NCBI RefSeq assembly: GCF_904849725.1
Contig: NC_058522.1
Coordinates: 430,371,529-430,435,528 of the forward strand
Length of the DNA stretch: 64,000 nt
Source: Hordeum vulgare subsp. vulgare
Taxonomy: Eukaryota; Streptophyta; Magnoliopsida; Poales; Poaceae
Reading direction: 5' to 3'
In this document: in pieces, positions 59,125-64,000 of the stretch
How the letters are laid out: every line of letters starts with the position of its first letter
Numbering within the stretch: position 1 is the stretch's first letter
Translations under genes and position numbers: made by a program
The notes under the pieces: model-generated
What the model saw: the letters and a program-made list of their open reading frames with translations, nothing else
Told to the model about the DNA's origin: nothing
Database searches by the model: none

Positions 59125-60632
59125 TGAAAGAACAATTGATCCTTAAGGTGGTTTTGTAATTGATCACAACATATGCTTCATTGGACTAATGATCTTATCC
59201 AAGTATATTTCAGAAAAGTTCAAAGATGCCTTGGTTATAGGATTGTGAGGAGAAGCCCCTTGATGCTGGAAAGAAATATGATTGGCTCAAGCAACAAGAA
59301 AGTAGACTCTACATTTTACATTTGTGAGAAATCGCTTTGAGTCTATAGGAAAGCCAATACTATTAAAAGGGGGTGAGGTATTATGATAAATTCGTTGCTC
59401 AAGTGCTTAGAGGTAGCCACCAAAAATATACACTCATTCTCCCACAAGATATATCTTTCCAAAGCCGTATCAGCAAGATCGGTGCCACCAACTTTTCCCT
59501 CTCGGCCCTACCGATTTCCCACTAGACAAATCCTATGCCAAACCCTAATCTCCCGGTACCACCAACTTTCACATCGGTGCCACCGAGATTCAGTGACCAA
59601 CTTTCTATTGAGAAGATTTCATGATCGTAATTTCTGAGTTTGAAATTGGTCTCACCGAGATTCGGAAACTGGTCTAGGTCATCGTATCGGTTCCACCGAG
59701 ATTCATATATCAGTCTCATCGAGAATTCAAAATTCGCCACATTTAGTGCAACTCGGTACCACCGAGATTCTTTTCGGTGTCACCGAGCTGGGCAATAATG
59801 TTGTAATGGTTTGACTTGGGAGATGCGTATATATACCGTCCACCTCCTCTCATTGGCAGAGGAAGCACTCAGAACACACACCCACGTGTCAGATCCATAT
59901 TTCTGAGAGACGGTCACCTACTCATGTGTTGAGATCAAGAGATTCCAGTCCAACCATTTGAAACTTGATCTCTAGCCTCCCCGAGTTTCTTTGCACAAGA
60001 TCAATCACTCCTACTCATGACAAATCTATGAAAGAGTGATTGAGTGTTGAGGAGACTCTCTTTGAAGCACAAGAGCAAGGAGTTCATCATTCTACCGTAT
60101 CTATTACATTTTGGAGTGTGGTGCCTCCTAGATTGGTGAGGTGTCGCTTGGGAGCCTCCTACTTCGTGTTGTGGAGATGAACCAAGAAGTTTGTAAGGGC
60201 AAGGAGATCGCCTACTTCGTGAAGATCTACCGTGAGTGATGCTAGTCCTGTCTGGACGGAAGCCATGGTGGAATAGACAAGGCCGTTTCTTCGTGGACTC
60301 CTTGTGGGTTGAGCCCTCCATGGACTTTTGCATCCATTACCCTCCATGGGTTGCAGTCTCCACTAACATAGACGTACAATAGCACCACCTATCGGAACAA
60401 CACCAAAAATCACCATGTCAACCTTTGCGTTTGATCTTCCTACCTTACCCTCTATATTACATTTGCATGTCTTTACTTTCCACTGCTATACTCTTAGATA
60501 TGCATGTGGAGGGTGAACTTGACCAGTCATAATTGCTGAAACTGGCCCACAACTAAAATTAGGAAAAGGCTAAGTTTGTATCTTGTCAATTAGTCTAATC
60601 ACCCCCCCTCTAGATATACTTTATATCCTATA
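59125..60632 (+). mobile_element. Copia-like LTR Y, second copy
   Basis: 1508 bp, starts TGAAAGAACAATTGATCC and ends TATATCCTATA (the CA end is decayed to TA). TATATATA is at 59828-59835. TCGGT...ACCGA motifs fill 59475-59795, with perfect arms at 59752-59766 (CTCGGTACCACCGAG). It is followed not by flanking DNA but by a PBS and a second gag. Confidence 0.82.
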
Positions 60633-60634
60633 AG

Positions 60635-60646
60635 TGGTATCAGAGC
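60635..60646 (+). promoter_or_regulatory. Primer-binding site, tRNA-Met type, second copy
   Basis: TGGTATCAGAGC two bases after the second LTR. Confidence 0.85.
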
Positions 60647-60685
60647 ATTGGTCTCCATTGAATTGGTTTCACAACCTAGGAGAGT

Positions 60686-62681
60686 ATGCGTCTAGTGAGG
60701 GAAATTATCACTCTAGAGATCTATATTTGGATGCTACAAACTTCGTTAGTTGGAAGCATAAGATGAAAATGCATATTCTTGGTGATAATCCTGTCGTTTG
60801 GGCTGTTGTTCGTGTTGATGTGGAAGGTGATTACTTCGTAGAAGGAAGAGAACCGGATTGTGATGCGACAGTGGAAGAATTGAATATGTTGCAATACAAT
60901 GCTCAAGCCCGTGAAATCATGTTCAACTTCTTGTGTCCCGAAGAACTCAAATCACCCGCCTTGAGAATGCAAAGGAAATTTTGGATACTTTGATGGATAT
61001 GCACGAAGGTACTGATTCTGTCAAAGAATATAAGTTAGATGTGCTTCAAAGTCGGCTTGACAAGTTCAAGATGAAGGATGGTGAAGGAGTCACTGAGATG
61101 TACTCTAGGCTAGCTCTCATCACAAATGGGATTGTCGGCTTTGGAAGTGAAGAGATGACTGACAAATTCATCATCAAGAAGATACTTAGAGCCTTGGATG
61201 AAAGATACGACACCGTGTGCACATTAATTCAAATGATGCCAAACTACAAGGATCTCAAGCCAACTGAAGTCATTGGAAGGGTTGTTGCTCATGAAATGTC
61301 ACTCAAGGACAAAGATGAGTTGCACAACAAGTCCAGCGGTGCTTACAAAGCTTCTAGTGATACCCCACTACTTCGAATAAGAACCTTGTTACCCATGAAG
61401 AGATCATCCTCATGGTATGAGAAATCAACAAGTTCTACAAGAGTAGAGGCAAAGAGAGAAGTTAAAGCTCAAGATACGATGAGAAGCGTTCGTCTAGTCG
61501 TGACCGAAACTGCTACAACTATGGAAAGCTCGGACACTATCCCAATGAGTGCTCAGCTCCCCACAAAAGAAGAGAAGAGTCACCCAAAAGACGAAGCTCG
61601 AGATATGAGTCACCTCGCAAAGAGATAAGGAGAAGAGAAGATCATTATGAATGAAGACACTCTTGGAGAGGCAAGGAACCGGAGAAGAAGGACAAGTACA
61701 CCAAGAGTAGCTCAAGAAGAAGACATCAAGATCACGTTGGTGAATGGGTTTCCGGCTCCGAGTCTGACGATCAATCTGAGAGAAGCTACCACTCCAACTC
61801 TGACTACACTCAAGATGAAGGTGTTGCCGGTCTTGCACTCGTTTCCTCCAACTCATGTGACTTATTTGATTCACCAAATGAAGGGATTGGAAAATACTTC
61901 ATGGCAAAAGGCCCCAAGGTATCACACCTCGAGTACCTTGACTTTGATATTTTATAAGGCTAGTGATAACATTGAAAATGAACTTGAAAATAATCATGCT
62001 AGTCAAGAGAAATCAAATGATGATGATAAGACAGAGATTGAATGACTAGCTAAAGAATTGAACACTCTTAAGTTAGCTCATGAAACTACTCTAGAAGATC
62101 ATAGAGATCTTGCAAGAACTACTGAGAAGCTACGCTTTGAGAAGCTAAATTTGGAGCAAGAGCATGAGTTTCTAAAAGCAATAAATCATAATCTTCGAAA
62201 GTAGATGCTTTTTTATCTGGCCAAACGATTACTCTTGTCTACTTTTGTTCCATAAGTTAAACCTAAGAACACTAGTAACAAAGGCAGGAAAGTTTCTTCA
62301 TCTAGTAACAACAATGCTAAAGTAAGATCAAATGATGTTGTTGCGAGTAGCTCTCTTGATTACACTAATGATTCTCTTAGCCAAGCTACACTTGAGCAAG
62401 AAAATGATTTATTGAAAGGAATTATAGAGAGGGGTGTCTTGAATAGTCTTGCTGGAAGTGAGCGATTCGAGGACATTGTGCACAAGCAAGGAGGACATCG
62501 GAAGAAGCAAGGTGTTGGCTACTTCAATGCCAACAGATATGAATGGGAAGGTGGTCCATATCCCATCCCGAAGTTTGTTCCTCAAGAGGAAAATTATGAT
62601 CCTACTCTTCCCAAGGGAACAAACTCTCAAGATGACCTTCAACCACAAGACCAAAAGGGCAAGGGCAAGCTTCAAGAGGAG
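60686..62681 (+). pseudogene. Copia gag, second copy, decayed and interrupted
   Basis: The start codon ATG at 60686 is out of frame by one lost base (ATGCGTC where the other copy has ATGGCGTC). The N-terminal domain missing from the first copy is present here: YLDATNFVSWKHKMKMHIL and YNAQAREIMFNFL. UBN2-type sequence follows in another frame from 60933. The zinc knuckle is damaged: the second Cys is Tyr in CYNYGKLGHYPNEC (61511-61552). The acidic coiled-coil part continues to 62170, and the C-terminal part (GYFNANRYEWEGGPYPIP) is open at 62412-62681. A TGTCACA-type LTR cuts it at 62682. Confidence 0.8.
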
Positions 62682-64000
62682 TGTCACATCCCTAGTTACC
62701 CCTTTGATGAATAGCAAGGTTGTGCTCATATCTTCATTATTGCATTAGAAGTGAAATGGAAAAACAAGAGAAAAACCCTAGCAACCCTATATGCAAAACA
62801 ATTCAAAGTGGTGACAAATCAATGAACCCAAAATGGCCTCCATAAAAGTCCATCATTTTTGATAAATGTTGGAAAGAAAATATCAGGGGTGATATATATT
62901 TTCAAAATACTTTTGGCATTTTATTTTAAACACAAAAGCCACTGAAATCAATTAATTAATTGATTTCCAATACTTCCTAGTTTTACAAAATGTTGAAACT
63001 ATTATGTGGCATTGCTTATTTTTATCACTCTCACATAACACTAATTTAGGGTTTTATAAAATACCTAAACATTTTACTTTAAAACCTAATCCTAATTACC
63101 AGAAAGAAATAAAAATAGAAAAAGGAAAAGAGAGAGAGAGAGCTATCATGTGCTCACCTGTTGGCCCAGCCCACCAGGGGCACCCCTGTCTTCTACCTCT
63201 TGCCAGAAGGCAGAGGAGAAGCAGGGGGCGGCAAGCTCGTGCGAGCGCCACGCCACCTGCCTGCCTGGCTCCCCGCCGCCCTGGTGAGTGGGATAGGCTC
63301 GGAGAGCCGCCCCGTTTTCCTCCCCCTTCTCTCCATTTCTCTTCCTCTCCTCTGCCCTGCTCTCTCTTTCTTCTGCCGCCATTGGTGAGCTCGAGCTCGA
63401 GCTCACCACCGTGCCCTCCGGCCCCTGCTAGTCCTATCCGAGCAGCTCATTCCCTCCGCCATGACGTGTTGCACCTCCCCATCGAGAGAATCAAGCCGGA
63501 GCCCCCCTGGCGCTGCCATCGTCGTCGTCTTCATCTCCGGTGACCGAGATCCGCCGCCGTCGATCTGCTGCCACCAGGCTTCACCGACCTCCCCGATGCC
63601 AAAAATGAAACCCCCGTGAGCCCCTGCTCCTTTCCCCTCTCTTCCCCGCGGATGGCGTCCCCCTGAGCTCCTCCCCGACGAGCCCGACTTTTGGCCGCCG
63701 CGCGCGCTCGTCGCCGGTGTCCCTCCGACCATCTTCAGTCCCTCCTGCCACCTCTGGAAGACGAGCCGCTTCGCCAGCTTCGATTAGCCGCAAGCCGCGC
63801 CCGATTTGGCGCCGTGTAGCGCGTTTTAGCGCCACTCCGGCGAGCCCTCCGCCGCGACTATGGTCGCCGGCGACCACCCTCCGGTGGGGGCCGACGTGGC
63901 CAGTCGTTAGCAAGCTAACCCCCCCCCCTAGAGCCACTGACAGAGGACCCCACACGTGGGTCAAAGTCCCATTAGTGCGGGTCAACGCGGGATTAAGCCC
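62682..64000 (+). mobile_element. TGTCACA-type long LTR, running off the window
   Basis: Starts TGTCACATCCCTAGTTACCC inside gag. The AT-rich first 450 bp are followed by GC-rich sequence with many accidental open frames, as in the other long LTRs here. The preceding bases AGGAG are the candidate target duplication. No gene is supported within it. Confidence 0.65.
63384..63407. repeat. Perfect 24-bp palindrome
   Basis: GGTGAGCTCGAG followed by its exact inverse complement, centred between 63395 and 63396, in the GC-rich part of the LTR. Confidence 0.9.

Noticed and set aside
63004..63985. Possible host gene start with a GC-rich first exon
   Set aside because: It lies inside a TGTCACA-type LTR that interrupts gag. 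Frames overlap on both strands and no domain is visible.

Overview
This window looks like intergenic DNA from a large-genome Triticeae grass (wheat, barley or Aegilops type). The evidence is repeat content: an Angela/BARE-type Copia LTR recognised from its start, body and end, several Athila-like Gypsy families whose LTRs read TGATAC... on the minus strand, and long LTRs beginning TGTCACA/TGTAACA. I see no convincing host gene, rRNA, tRNA or CRISPR. Family names are recalled from experience and were not checked against a database.

Layout. 1-2501 is the 5' end (gag, primer-binding site, LTR) of a minus-strand Athila-like element. 2502-11287 is a degraded one-ORF element whose LTR is split by a 4.3-kb TGTCACA-type LTR. 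11289-12148 is a retropepsin fragment. 12149-16667 is a gene-less two-LTR derivative. 16668-26800 is a decayed Angela-type element whose 3' LTR (19761-26800) is split by a 5.3-kb nest (an Athila-like LTR plus a 3.6-kb LTR with a tRNA-Met site). 27365-30880 and 31647-44185 are two oppositely oriented, broken copies of a Transposase_28-like protein gene; a 434-bp Tat-type LTR and its polypurine tract lie between them.

The centrepiece is a complete Athila-like element at 31893-42131 with LTRs of 1523 and 1521 bp, a CTTCC target-site duplication (TSD), tRNA-Asp-type PBS, gag-protease, RT-RNase H-integrase and a 3' coiled-coil ORF. It sits inside the second Transposase_28-like gene. Right of that gene is a hAT transposon remnant (44259-48172) cut by an internally deleted Copia element (44747-47672, TSD GCAAC). 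From 48173 a non-autonomous Copia-like element is arranged LTR-internal-LTR-internal. Its first gag is split by a 3.2-kb solo LTR (50086-53292, TSD AAATG) and its second by a TGTCACA-type LTR that runs off the window.

Themes. Nothing here looks able to move unaided: gag, pol and accessory frames carry stops and single-base shifts. Two features stand out. First, unrelated LTR families place palindromes or hairpins just upstream of TATA. Second, two unrelated elements (Athila-like and Copia-like) each carry an LTR-like promoter block inside the internal region, directly ahead of a 3' accessory ORF of unknown function.
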